Source: Thermophilibacter provencensis (GTDB lineage: Bacteria > Actinomycetota > Coriobacteriia > Coriobacteriales > Atopobiaceae). From it: a DNA stretch of 64,000 nt. Where the stretch lies: the NCBI RefSeq assembly GCF_900128445.1, contig NZ_LT671417.1:877547-941546 (forward strand), written 5' to 3'. The notes beneath the pieces were generated by a model that was given only the letters and a program-made list of their open reading frames with translations, had not been told where the DNA came from and made no database searches. Positions 36,325-44,622 of the stretch are shown piece by piece (position 1 is the first letter of the stretch; every line of letters begins with the position of its first letter). The position numbers were made by a program, and so were the translations under genes.

Positions 36325-37157
36325 GCGATCACCCCCGCCCGGGAGAGGATCAGCACCGCCGCCACCGCAGCGAAGAGCACCAAGAACGTGACGTCTGCGG
36401 CGCGCAGGCTCAGGTCGTAATACGACGTGCGCGGCCGCGACGAGTCCATGCCGCGCACGATAGCGGCGTTCGAGAGCTCGTCGGCGACGATGGACAGCCG
36501 GCTCATGACGGGCACGAGCAGGTTCTCCATGACGCGCACGGGCTGCGAGACGACGGATTTGGGAGTGATGGCCATCCCCCGCACGCGCATGGCCTCCGCG
36601 ACCGCGCGGAACTCGCCGGCCATGGTCGGGAAGAAGCGCAGTGCGATGCACAGCGCGATGATCCCGTGACGCGGCAGGTGCGCGCGCTGGAGCGCGCAGG
36701 CGAGCTCGCCCACGCGCGTCGTGGCGATCATCGTGGAGGCGAACATCCCCACGCAGAACACGCAGCGCACCGTGACGACCATCGTCGCGAACGACGCGGC
36801 GATGCCGTTCGGAATGAGGAGGAACGCGTATCCCGCCACCATGACGGCCGCGTACGCCATACACCAGCGCAGCGCCGTGGCACCCCGCCCGCACCAGACG
36901 GCCACCGACGCGGACAGCGCCACCATCGCGATCTGGCCGATGACGAGCCGCGGCGCAAACGCTGCGGCGTTGATGAGAATAAGGATGACGATCGAGACGC
37001 GCGGGTCGAGCCGACGTGCCGCGAGCGCACCCGTGTGCGTGCCTCCGGCCGCACCGGTCGCGGTGCGAGCCTCCTGCCGCAGCGCGGAGGCTCGTCCCCC
37101 CGCAAGGGGCGTCGGATCCCCTTGTGAACGTGTGATCTGTCCGTTAGAATTAACCAT
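36321..37157 (-). CDS. ECF transporter T component, cluster I
   Basis: A roughly 278-residue membrane protein with five or six helices and the coupling motif AEAMRVRGM; the second arginine motif reads AAIVRGMDSSRP. It joins ATPase and S component. The start is uncertain: ATG 37157 lies in the middle of a palindrome and has no clear ribosome binding site. The first 50 residues before RLDPRVSIVI are not conserved-looking, so the true start may be downstream. Confidence 0.8.
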   Translation of the reverse strand: MVNSNGQITRSQGDPTPLAGGRASALRQEARTATGAAGGTHTGALAARRLDPRVSIVILILINAAAFAPRLVIGQIAMVALSASVAVWCGRGATALRWCMAYAAVMVAGYAFLLIPNGIAASFATMVVTVRCVFCVGMFASTMIATTRVGELACALQRAHLPRHGIIALCIALRFFPTMAGEFRAVAEAMRVRGMAITPKSVVSQPVRVMENLLVPVMSRLSIVADELSNAAIVRGMDSSRPRTSYYDLSLRAADVTFLVLFAAVAAVLILSRAGVIA

Positions 37158-37163
37158 GGTTAA
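37150..37163. promoter_or_regulatory. Palindrome TTAACCATGGTTAA in the divergent ECF/AraC region
   Basis: A perfect 14-bp palindrome, with further symmetry (TAG..TTAACC/GGTTAA..CTA) outside it. It covers the presumed ECF T start and lies 141 bases before the AraC start. It resembles DtxR-class operators in base content. Confidence 0.5.
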
Positions 37164-37304
37164 CATACTAGCAACCAGGTGGATGTTACGGCGGCGGGCG
37201 CGGAGTTCCGACGATTCCGCCGAAACGGCAAGAAGCGAGCCGAAATCTCAAGAGCGCGCTGCGAGGCGATGCCGGCATGCGCGCATCAAAAGGGAAAGGG
37301 ATTC

Positions 37305-38366
37305 ATGGGCATCACCATGCAGACGGCGCGCCGACCGTCGGCGCGAACCGAGAACTCCGCCGACGCGCCAGGCGTCAGTCCGAGGATCGATGAGATATTC
37401 GTCCCCCAGATGAAGGACATGCATGCCTTCGAAGTCGTCGGCGGCGGCGAGCGAGCGTGCGGGCGGTACTGGTCGATCGACCCCGCCTACGGGCGAGGCG
37501 CATACTGGTGTCTCGCGATAGACGACGCCGCAGCGATCGCCGTGTTCGACCTCACGTTCAGAGAAACGGTGTCTTTCGGCTCGGTCGTCCCGAGCTTTTT
37601 CTGCTTCGGCAGCTACGGGCGCAACATAATCCCCTACTTCTCCGAACTCATCGGTGTCGAGGACGGATGGGAATCAGGAACGCTGCTCGGATACGCCTGG
37701 CGCGCCGGCATGTGCCGCGAGGTCGTCCCGCCCAACGAGCGCCTCGTGGTTGCGAGCATCTCGCTTCTGCCCGATGGCGCCACCGAGGTCGCGCGCGCTA
37801 TCGGCACCGATCCGATCACGCTCACCACGGCGATCGCCCGGCTCGACGGCACGCTGCGTATCCCGGCGCTTTCGCGCCTGTTCGACGAAATCAAGGCAGC
37901 CAGGCCGTCGCGCACCGTCGCCAAGGCGTACTATCGCTGCAAGCTCGTGGAGGCCTGCGCGCTCGTGGTGGACTGGCACGAAAGGAACGCCTCCAGCGCC
38001 GCGCCGCGGATGCGCGCCGTCGACCGAACCTCGCTCAACCTCGCCTGCGCGTTCGCACGCGAGCATCTGGGCGACCCCATCGAGCTCGACGACCTGTGCC
38101 GCGCGGCGTGCACGAGCCCGAGCAAGCTCGCAAGTCTGTTCCGCGCCGCGGAGGGCTCCACCCCCATGGGATGGGTACGCGAGCGGAGGATGGAGCGCGC
38201 CTGTGAGCTTCTATCCAACACGGAATCGCCCATCGCCGAAGTGGCAGCGCGCGTCGGATTCGCGCGGCAGGGCAGCTTCTCCGAGGCGTTCAAGGAGCGC
38301 TTTGGCGTGACCCCGCATCGCTACCGCATGCTCAACCGCACAGCGCGCACACACGACGCCCGTTAG
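37305..38366 (+). CDS. AraC-family regulator, cluster I
   Basis: A 353-residue protein. The C-terminal 100 residues carry two helix-turn-helix units (IELDDLCRAACTSPSKLASLFR; IAEVAARVGFARQGSFSEAF) and the family end FGVTPHRYR. The N-terminal domain (ligand-binding) is not recognised. The ATG at 37305 follows GGGAAAGGGATTC. It is divergent from the ECF operon, and YbtA-like activation by the transported ligand is a fair analogy. Confidence 0.88.
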   Translation: MGITMQTARRPSARTENSADAPGVSPRIDEIFVPQMKDMHAFEVVGGGERACGRYWSIDPAYGRGAYWCLAIDDAAAIAVFDLTFRETVSFGSVVPSFFCFGSYGRNIIPYFSELIGVEDGWESGTLLGYAWRAGMCREVVPPNERLVVASISLLPDGATEVARAIGTDPITLTTAIARLDGTLRIPALSRLFDEIKAARPSRTVAKAYYRCKLVEACALVVDWHERNASSAAPRMRAVDRTSLNLACAFAREHLGDPIELDDLCRAACTSPSKLASLFRAAEGSTPMGWVRERRMERACELLSNTESPIAEVAARVGFARQGSFSEAFKERFGVTPHRYRMLNRTARTHDAR

Positions 38367-38669
38367 GCATCACGGCGCTCGCCGTCAGGCGAGTGGCACC
38401 GCAAGAATGGCGGCGAACATGATGATGAGGACGAGGTCGTCCCACCCGTCGAAGAGCACACGACGTACGGACTTCGGCCCGCGCAGGGCGGCGTCACCCT
38501 CCCGTACGGGGACGCCCGGGTGTCCAACTTCGTCTGCGGCGCCGTCGGCGGCATCCTCGCCGCCGCGCTGCTCGTCGCGAAGCTGGCCTGCCGAGCGCGG
38601 TACCGGGCGGGCTCCGAGGAGGAGCAGCGACGAAACCCGCCGTCGCTTGCCTGTGCACCCGCTCGTTGA
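38367..38669 (+). pseudogene. Possible 3' gene fragment with one membrane helix
   Basis: The frame directly after the AraC stop reads HDDEDEVVPP, later THE-like polar sequence, then VSNFVCGAVGGILAAALLVA and KLACRARYRAG to a stop at 38669. There is no start codon. The acidic stretch, helix and basic tail suggest the end of a membrane-anchored protein, but this could be chance. Confidence 0.3.
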
Positions 38670-38741
38670 TCTGCGCGATATGCCTGTTGGGGGCTTAGAA
38701 CCCTGGCCAGCAGGACTTCTCCGTCATCTTCGATTTGACGG

Positions 38742-39375
38742 CTATCTGAGAGAATCCTTGGACGCATTGCGCGAGGCGCAGGACCAGAGTGGGCAGGGGG
38801 TTGTACTCAGAATTCCCCTCATTCTCTTCCTCGCCCTCGCGAGGCTGTACTTCACCGCCCGCTCGGAGCAGCCCTCACGACGGGCGATCTCCCTGACCGG
38901 GAGGCGCACGACGGCATGCATGAGTAGGCGGCGAAGCTGGACTTTCGGCAGCCGGGACAGCGCCGCGACGAGCTCGTCCGCCTGGCAGTGCTTCATGAGG
39001 GCGAACCCCGGGTCCGACTCCGGCCCGGTTGACGCGGCGGACGGGCCCATGGCATCGAGGCCGAGCGTGTGCCGGGCCTCCCTGCGCTCGATCCGCCACG
39101 CCTCGCGCCGCATGTCCTCGAGGGCGCCGGCGACCGTGCTGTCGACCTCTACGGGGACCGGCGTCCCGCCGGGGCCCGCAACGATGACAACGGTGCCACG
39201 GGCGCGGGCGCCTCGGCACAGCCGCGGCCCTGCAGACTTGTGCCCGTCAGCCGCGTCTACCCGGCCCGTCCCGCGAGCCGGGTTGCGCGCCGCGTACCGG
39301 CGCCACGCGAGACATCTGACTCGCGGCGCCCTGACGCGCTCACAGCGAGAGCGCCGCTCGCTTCGTAGCCACACG
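38742..39375 (-). pseudogene. Sigma-70-like regulator, 5' end missing
   Basis: The C-terminal part (ADELVAALSRLPKVQLRRLL, then VREIARREGCSERAVKYSLA and RARKRMRGIL) is a sigma region 4 helix-turn-helix. Before it, VPVEVDSTVAGALEDMRREA and WRIERREARH recall the small ICE-borne sigma-like proteins. No start codon is usable and the frame runs back into an adapter-like sequence at 39376, so the gene is cut at a probable assembly junction. Confidence 0.55.
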
Positions 39376-39408
39376 TCCTCGGCAGCGCCAGGTGTGTACA
39401 AGAGACAG
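39376..39408. other. Sequence resembling an Illumina Nextera adapter (29/33 matches)
   Basis: The 33 bases match the Nextera read-1 transposase adapter as I know it at 29 positions. They include GCAGCG and GTGTGTACAAGAGACAG, against ATGTGTATAAGAGACAG in the adapter's mosaic end. Three of four differences are changes to C or G of the transition type. Chance is very unlikely; probable library contamination carried into the assembly. Confidence 0.7.
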
Positions 39409-39447
39409 CCCCCCCTCCCGTCGAGGCGCGCACATGCCCGCAAGAAG

Positions 39448-39481
39448 GCGGCCCCTCTTGTCGTCCGGCGAAAGGGGCCGC
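39448..39481 (-). terminator. Terminator after the cluster II metalloregulator
   Basis: GCGGCCCCT and AGGGGCCGC form 9-bp arms; on the minus strand the stem is followed by CCTTCTTG. It lies 32 bases past the regulator stop. Confidence 0.55.
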
Positions 39482-39512
39482 TCTGAAAGCCGCTAGGGGG
39501 AGGCGCGCTACC

Positions 39513-39884
39513 CTATGCGGCGCCGGTCTCCGGGGCCAGGCGCTCTGAGAGCTTGCGGAACGAGTCCTCGGAGAGGCAGTGCTCCATGCGGCAGGCCTCC
39601 GCCGAGGCGGTGCGCGCGTCGACGCCGGACTCGACGAGCAGCCGCTCGAAGAAGCGGTGGCGCTCGAGCGTCGTCGACGCGGCGCGCTCGCCCTCCTCGG
39701 TGAGGCGGACGTCGTGGCCGCACATCCGGACGAGGCCGGCCGCAACGAGGTTCGAGAGCGCCTTGGAGACGCTCGGCTTGGAGCGTCCGAGGCGCTCGGC
39801 GATGTCCACGTTGCGGCACGACCCGCGCAGGCGGCGGATCACGAGGATGGCCTCGAGGTAGTCTTCGCCCGACTCATGAAGCAT
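39513..39884 (-). CDS. DtxR/MntR-type metalloregulator, cluster II
   Basis: A 123-residue paralogue of the cluster I regulator: winged helix (EDYLEAILVIRRLRGSCRNV, then DIAERLGRSKPSVSKALSNL) and the metal-binding C-terminal region with EACRMEHCLSEDSF. It starts inside the end of the ABC gene (11-base overlap), so it is co-transcribed and probably feeds back on the same operon. The last coding 74 bases in common are identical to cluster I, while the N-terminal half differs. Confidence 0.9.
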   Translation of the reverse strand: MLHESGEDYLEAILVIRRLRGSCRNVDIAERLGRSKPSVSKALSNLVAAGLVRMCGHDVRLTEEGERAASTTLERHRFFERLLVESGVDARTASAEACRMEHCLSEDSFRKLSERLAPETGAA

Positions 39885-41676
39885 CGATCGCCTCCCCGCT
39901 CACGCCGGCGACGGTCTCCTCGCCTATGCGCCAGCCCTCCGCGCGACCGCGAATCTCGACGAACCGGCGATACGTCCCTTCCTGACCGAGTAGCTCCTCG
40001 TGCGTGCCGCGCTGCACGATCCTGCCGCCCTCGACGACGAGGATCTGGTCGGCGCTCTCTATGGTTGCGAGGCGGTGGGCAATGACGACCACTGTCTTCC
40101 CCCGCGTGAGCTCGGAGAGGGCCTCCTGTATGAGGGACTCGTTCTCTGGGTCGATGCTCGCCGTCGCCTCGTCGAGGATCACGATCGGGGCGTCCTTGAG
40201 CAGCGCCCTGGCGATGGAGATGCGCTGCTTTTGGCCACCGGAGAGGGCGCCTCCGGCCTCGCCCGCCAAGGTTTCGTAGCCATCCGGAAGCTCGCGGACG
40301 AACTCGTCGACCCGCGCCCTGCGCGCCGCCTCGACGACCTCTTCGTGCGTGGCGCCCGGGCGCCCGAAGCGAATGTTGTTCTCGATGGTGTCGTTGAACA
40401 GGTAGACGTTCTGGAAAACCGCCGAGAAGTTCCTCAGAAGGCTGTCGCAGGTCAGCTCTCGCACGTCATGCCCCCCGACGAGGACCGAGCCCTCGTCGAC
40501 ATCCCAGAAGCGCATCATGAGGTTGGCGATCGTCGTCTTGCCCGATCCGCTCGGGCCCACGATGGCGCACGTCGTCTTCTCCGGAATGTCGCACGACACG
40601 TCCGACAGCACCTTCGCGCCCGATTCGCGGCCGTACGAGAACGAGACGCCTCGCAGCTCGATACCGTGCTCAGTAAGGGGGACGTCTCGGCCGTCGGAAT
40701 CGATGTAGGGGGCGTTCTCTACGGCGTCGATACGGTTCATGATGTCATCGAGATCGCCAAGCATGTGGGCGGAATCGTTCACGCGCTCGACGCCGGAGAA
40801 CACGGTGAACGAGAATGCGCAGAGGGCAAGGAGCGTCCAGAGCTCGATGCCGCCGTTCGCATATCCCCACACGGCAGACGCCACGACGCCGACGCTCGCC
40901 AACTTGAACGCAACGAGGTGGACGAGATTGCGAGGCGTGAAGCCGAACTCGATCGCGATGCGCGCCTCCTTCAGCCTCCTTATCGTTGCCAGGATGGGCC
41001 GCATCGCGGCCCCTCCATGGCCGTACGACTTCGCCGTTCCGAGCCCCCGGACGTACTCGACGATATCCCCAGCGAGTTGCTCGGTCTCCGCATGCGCCCT
41101 CGGCGTCAGGCGCTTCGAGACCCTGTTCACCGCCGTGAGCGCGAGGCAGGACACGACGGTGCCGGCGAGGGCGGCAAATCCGGCCATCGGCTCGAGGATG
41201 AAGAGGAACGCCACAACTGCGGCAAGGTTTACGTAGCCGTTGATCACTGCGTCGACCATCTTCATGCCCTGAAGCTCCAAGATACCCAGTTCCGTGGTCG
41301 CCGTCGCCAGTATGTCGCCCGTCTTGACCTCGTCGAAATAGCCGAGTGGGACGCGCTTCAAGACGTTGCCGATTTTGATGCGATCCTCAGGCGCCACCTC
41401 GTATCCGATTGACTCCTGCAACCGGTTCTTCCCGTATGTCAGGATGAAGCGCAAGCCTATGCAGGCTATGAGCGCCAGAAGCGACCACCAGACCCACGAC
41501 GGGTCGAGCCCCTGGATGCCGCGCGCATCCTCCGCGACGCAGGCGAGCAGCCAGGCCGCGAGCATCACGGGCGCCGCCGTTGCCCACGTCATGAAGAACG
41601 AGCAGACGCAGCCCAGGATGAGTCTTTTCTTGTAAGGGCCGGTCCAGCGAACGATTCTCATGAGAGCCTTGATCAT
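39874..41676 (-). CDS. Exporter-fold ABC transporter, cluster II second subunit
   Basis: A 600-residue half-transporter with six helices in the first 300 residues and an ATPase domain (GPSGSGKTT, signature LSGGQKQR, IVILDEATASIDPENE, IAHRL). Its start overlaps the partner gene by 4 bases. The heterodimer is adjacent to a metalloregulator and an ECF importer, as in cluster I; metallophore or tetrapyrrole handling is inferred. Confidence 0.88.
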   Translation of the reverse strand: MIKALMRIVRWTGPYKKRLILGCVCSFFMTWATAAPVMLAAWLLACVAEDARGIQGLDPSWVWWSLLALIACIGLRFILTYGKNRLQESIGYEVAPEDRIKIGNVLKRVPLGYFDEVKTGDILATATTELGILELQGMKMVDAVINGYVNLAAVVAFLFILEPMAGFAALAGTVVSCLALTAVNRVSKRLTPRAHAETEQLAGDIVEYVRGLGTAKSYGHGGAAMRPILATIRRLKEARIAIEFGFTPRNLVHLVAFKLASVGVVASAVWGYANGGIELWTLLALCAFSFTVFSGVERVNDSAHMLGDLDDIMNRIDAVENAPYIDSDGRDVPLTEHGIELRGVSFSYGRESGAKVLSDVSCDIPEKTTCAIVGPSGSGKTTIANLMMRFWDVDEGSVLVGGHDVRELTCDSLLRNFSAVFQNVYLFNDTIENNIRFGRPGATHEEVVEAARRARVDEFVRELPDGYETLAGEAGGALSGGQKQRISIARALLKDAPIVILDEATASIDPENESLIQEALSELTRGKTVVVIAHRLATIESADQILVVEGGRIVQRGTHEELLGQEGTYRRFVEIRGRAEGWRIGEETVAGVSGEAIDAS

Positions 41677-43469
41677 CGGGAGCCCCCCTTCTGGTCATTC
41701 GATCCAGCCGCCCAGTCCCTCGCCCCGATGTGCGCCCTCCACATACGCCCGTAGAGCGGGCATTTTGCGAGAAGGTCGTCATGGGTCCCCTGGTCGACGA
41801 TCGAGCCCTTGTCGATAACGATGATGTTGTCCGCAGCCGTGATCGTCGAGAGCCGATGGGCTATGACCACAAGCGTCTTTCCGGCCGAGAGCCTCGCGAT
41901 AGAGCGCTGAATCTTGTCCTCGTTCTCCGGATCGGTGAACGCGGTGGCCTCATCGAGGAGGACGATCGGCGCGTCTTTGAGGATCGCGCGGGCTATCGAG
42001 ATGCGCTGGCGCTCCCCACCGGAAAGGGCGCCGCCGGCCGCACCGGCTTGCGTGTCATAGCCTTGCGGGAGCTTCGACACGAACTCGTCGCAGCAAGCAG
42101 CCCTGGCGGCCTCGGCGACCTCCTCGTCCGTCGCCTGCGGCCGGCCGAGACGGATGTTCTCCCGGATCGTGGCATCGAAGAGGTAGTTGTCCTGGGCGAC
42201 GAAGCTCACGAGTTCGGACAGCTGGTCGAGGGGCATCTCGCGGACGTCCACGCCGCCCACGGAGACCGATCCGCCGCACACGTCCCAATGGCGCGCGACA
42301 AGACGGGCGATGGTCGACTTGCCCGAGCCGGAAGGGCCCACCAGGGCGGTGAACGAGCCCTGCGGAATCGCGAGGGACACCCCATGGAGGACATCGTCGC
42401 CCTCGTCGTAGGCGAACCTCACATCCTTCATCTCGATCGACGCGTCGAGCGGCAGCGCCCGCTCGGCGGGATCGGAGAGCTCGGGCAGGTCGAGGAACTC
42501 TCTCGTGTCCGCGACGGCATACTCCATGGACTTCATCTCGTTGACGAACGAGGTGAACCTCATGATCGGGTCAACGACGGCAAGCGCCAAAATCACGCAC
42601 ATCGCGAATTGCGACGGGCCGAGCGCTCCCGCGAAGTACATCCAAAGACCGACGGGCAGCACGCCCAGGAGCGTCGTCGGCATGATGCTCGCCATGAGGT
42701 TCATGCCGACCCACGCCGATCGGAACCAACCCATCGTGTAGTCCTTGAAGCTGCGGACCGCGTCCGCGTACTTCCGATACGAGTCGCTCGCCTGGTTGAA
42801 CGCCTTGACTACCTGGATGCCCTCGATGTACTCGACGATCACGCTGTTCACGTGGTTGCTCTCGGCCATGTACGCCGCGTACCTGGCGTTGAACTCCTTC
42901 AGGCTCGACGCGAATATGCCAAGCCCTATGGGCACGGACACGAGGCAGGCCGCCGCCATGCGCCAGTCGATGGCCACGAGCCACGCCGCGAGCCCCAGGG
43001 CGAGGAGCGTCGACCCGGAAAGCTCGGGGATCATATGGGCGAGCGGGACCTCGACCCCCTCGATCCTGTCGAGGAAAACGTTCTTTATCTGACCGATGCT
43101 CTTCCCCTGCACGGTGCCGAGCGACGCCCTCATCAGCTTTTCGACGAAGTCCCGGCGAAGCGTCTCAAGGATGGTGTAGGCGGAGACGTGGGACAGGAGC
43201 GTCGAAATGCCGAAGAGTGCCTTGCTTGCGACATACGATCCCGCGGCCAGGCAGAGCCAGGGGGCTGCGATCTCGAACGTGAGCCGCCCCTCCATGGCCG
43301 CCTCTACGATGCGGAACACCGCATAGAAGGGAACGAATCCCGTCCCGACGCTCGCTATCGACGCGGCGAGCGATAGCGCCATCTTTCCTTTGCATCTCCC
43401 GGAGTACGAGAGGAGCGTCCCCAGCCAGGAACGCCCCCCTTCGCCCCTGTGCCTGCCGGTTCCAGCCAT
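41673..43469 (-). CDS. Exporter-fold ABC transporter, cluster II first subunit
   Basis: A 598-residue half-transporter: six helices, then an ATPase with [17 protein letters not shown] and IVLLDEATAFTDPENE. DEATAFTDPENE again resembles YbtP/Q-type proteins. It heads the ABC-ABC-regulator operon. The sequence AGTTAACTAA, a metalloregulator-box candidate, lies about 42 bases upstream of the start. Confidence 0.88.
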   Translation of the reverse strand: MAGTGRHRGEGGRSWLGTLLSYSGRCKGKMALSLAASIASVGTGFVPFYAVFRIVEAAMEGRLTFEIAAPWLCLAAGSYVASKALFGISTLLSHVSAYTILETLRRDFVEKLMRASLGTVQGKSIGQIKNVFLDRIEGVEVPLAHMIPELSGSTLLALGLAAWLVAIDWRMAAACLVSVPIGLGIFASSLKEFNARYAAYMAESNHVNSVIVEYIEGIQVVKAFNQASDSYRKYADAVRSFKDYTMGWFRSAWVGMNLMASIMPTTLLGVLPVGLWMYFAGALGPSQFAMCVILALAVVDPIMRFTSFVNEMKSMEYAVADTREFLDLPELSDPAERALPLDASIEMKDVRFAYDEGDDVLHGVSLAIPQGSFTALVGPSGSGKSTIARLVARHWDVCGGSVSVGGVDVREMPLDQLSELVSFVAQDNYLFDATIRENIRLGRPQATDEEVAEAARAACCDEFVSKLPQGYDTQAGAAGGALSGGERQRISIARAILKDAPIVLLDEATAFTDPENEDKIQRSIARLSAGKTLVVIAHRLSTITAADNIIVIDKGSIVDQGTHDDLLAKCPLYGRMWRAHIGARDWAAGSNDQKGGSR

Positions 43470-43510
43470 AGCATCACATCCCCGTCCTGCCCGTATGACC
43501 GGGCAATAGA

Positions 43511-43520
43511 AGTTAACTAA
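43511..43520. promoter_or_regulatory. AGTTAACTAA box before the cluster II ABC operon
   Basis: The AT-rich box AGTTAACTAA also occurs at 47526-47535, before the cluster II ECF operon. It resembles the AAGTTAACTT cores bound by ScaR/SloR/MtsR-type manganese or iron regulators of streptococci. Confidence 0.5.
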
Positions 43521-43556
43521 GGCTTATTATTGGGCAGAGCGGGAGGGGGTTCAGCT

Positions 43557-43583
43557 CCATCTGGGCGACGCTCGCCCAGATGG
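43557..43583 (-). terminator. Hairpin with 12-bp perfect arms after the cluster II AraC gene
   Basis: CCATCTGGGCGA and its exact complement surround CGC. It lies 17 bases past the AraC stop and probably ends the ECF/AraC transcript; no T run follows. Confidence 0.6.
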
Positions 43584-43599
43584 TCGGAAACGGCGGCGC

Positions 43600-44601
43600 C
43601 TACCGCAATGAGCGGCGATAGCCGGCGGGAGAGACGCCCCACGCTGACTTGAAGGCGGCGGAGAACTTGGACGGGCTGTCGTAGCCTACCGCGGCCCCGA
43701 TATCTGCCACCTTCATCTCGGACTCCCTGAGGAGCTGGGCCGCGAGATCCATCTTGAGGCGCCGAAAGTACGTGGCGGGAGAGGACCCGTACACACCCTT
43801 GAAGCACGCCTTGAACGTCGTGAGCGGCATGTGCGCGAGGCTTGCCGCCTCCTCGACGGTCACCGTCGAGGATAGGTCGCGCGCGATGATGTCCCTCACT
43901 TGCTTGACCCGAGCAACCTGCGATTTCGGGAAGTACGCCATGTCGTTTGCCGGGAGCGGGTCGAGCGCGTGGAGCAGCAGCAGGAGCTCGAGCGCCTTGA
44001 TCTGGCAGTAGCTCTTCCGGATTCTTTCCGGGGTCACGCTGAGCTCCGAGAATATGTGCGAGGCTCCTTCGCAGCGGTGGAGCAGGAACGGGGTCCCGTC
44101 GAGGCAGTATCTGCGACGAAGCCCGCGCAGGTCGACGGGAAACCCCTCGAGCGCCCGGAGGATCGACCTCTGGGCGCGCTCGACCTCGTAGGTGACCGTG
44201 ACGCCCCGGTACCTGCCCGTGGGAAGCAGGAACTCCCCGGAATGGTTCGACCTGTCGTCGACCTTGATGTCCCCGGCTGCGACGTAGGCGCACGACCCGC
44301 CCGCCATGGGCTGCTCGAGGCGCCCCTCCTCGCACCAGTCGACGCAAAGGACCTCTGCCGAGGTGGAGAACCCTGAGACGCAACGCTCCATATGGAAGTC
44401 GTTGAACGAGATCATTATCCCGGGAAGCGGCTCGACGAGCGACATCGAGCCGGCACCCGACTCGGTCTCGATCTCAAGCAGGCCCGAATCCCCGTCGATG
44501 TCGATCCGAACCTCGCCCTCGATGGCGCGCTCCGGCGCATCCCCGAGCACCCTCGCAGGCAGCAGCCCCCTGCTAGAAAAAATGTCCGACGGAATGTCCA
44601 C
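43600..44601 (-). CDS. AraC-family regulator, cluster II
   Basis: A 333-residue regulator whose last 100 residues hold two helix-turn-helix units (VTVEEAASLAHMPLTTFKACFK; VADIGAAVGYDSPSKFSAAF) ending WGVSPAGYRRSLR. The N-terminal two-thirds recall YbtA/PchR-type siderophore regulators. I chose GTG 44601 because AGGAGG lies 6 bases before it; GTG 44616 would place that site inside the gene. It follows the ECF ATPase gene and may be co-transcribed with it. Confidence 0.85.
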   Translation of the reverse strand: MDIPSDIFSSRGLLPARVLGDAPERAIEGEVRIDIDGDSGLLEIETESGAGSMSLVEPLPGIMISFNDFHMERCVSGFSTSAEVLCVDWCEEGRLEQPMAGGSCAYVAAGDIKVDDRSNHSGEFLLPTGRYRGVTVTYEVERAQRSILRALEGFPVDLRGLRRRYCLDGTPFLLHRCEGASHIFSELSVTPERIRKSYCQIKALELLLLLHALDPLPANDMAYFPKSQVARVKQVRDIIARDLSSTVTVEEAASLAHMPLTTFKACFKGVYGSSPATYFRRLKMDLAAQLLRESEMKVADIGAAVGYDSPSKFSAAFKSAWGVSPAGYRRSLR

Positions 44602-44622
44602 GATCCACCTCCTCACACCATC

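Noticed and set aside
39376-39443. N-terminus of the sigma-like protein read as MRACARLDGRGGCLLYTPG
   Set aside because: This part translates the adapter-like sequence and beyond, so it is probably not a natural protein start.
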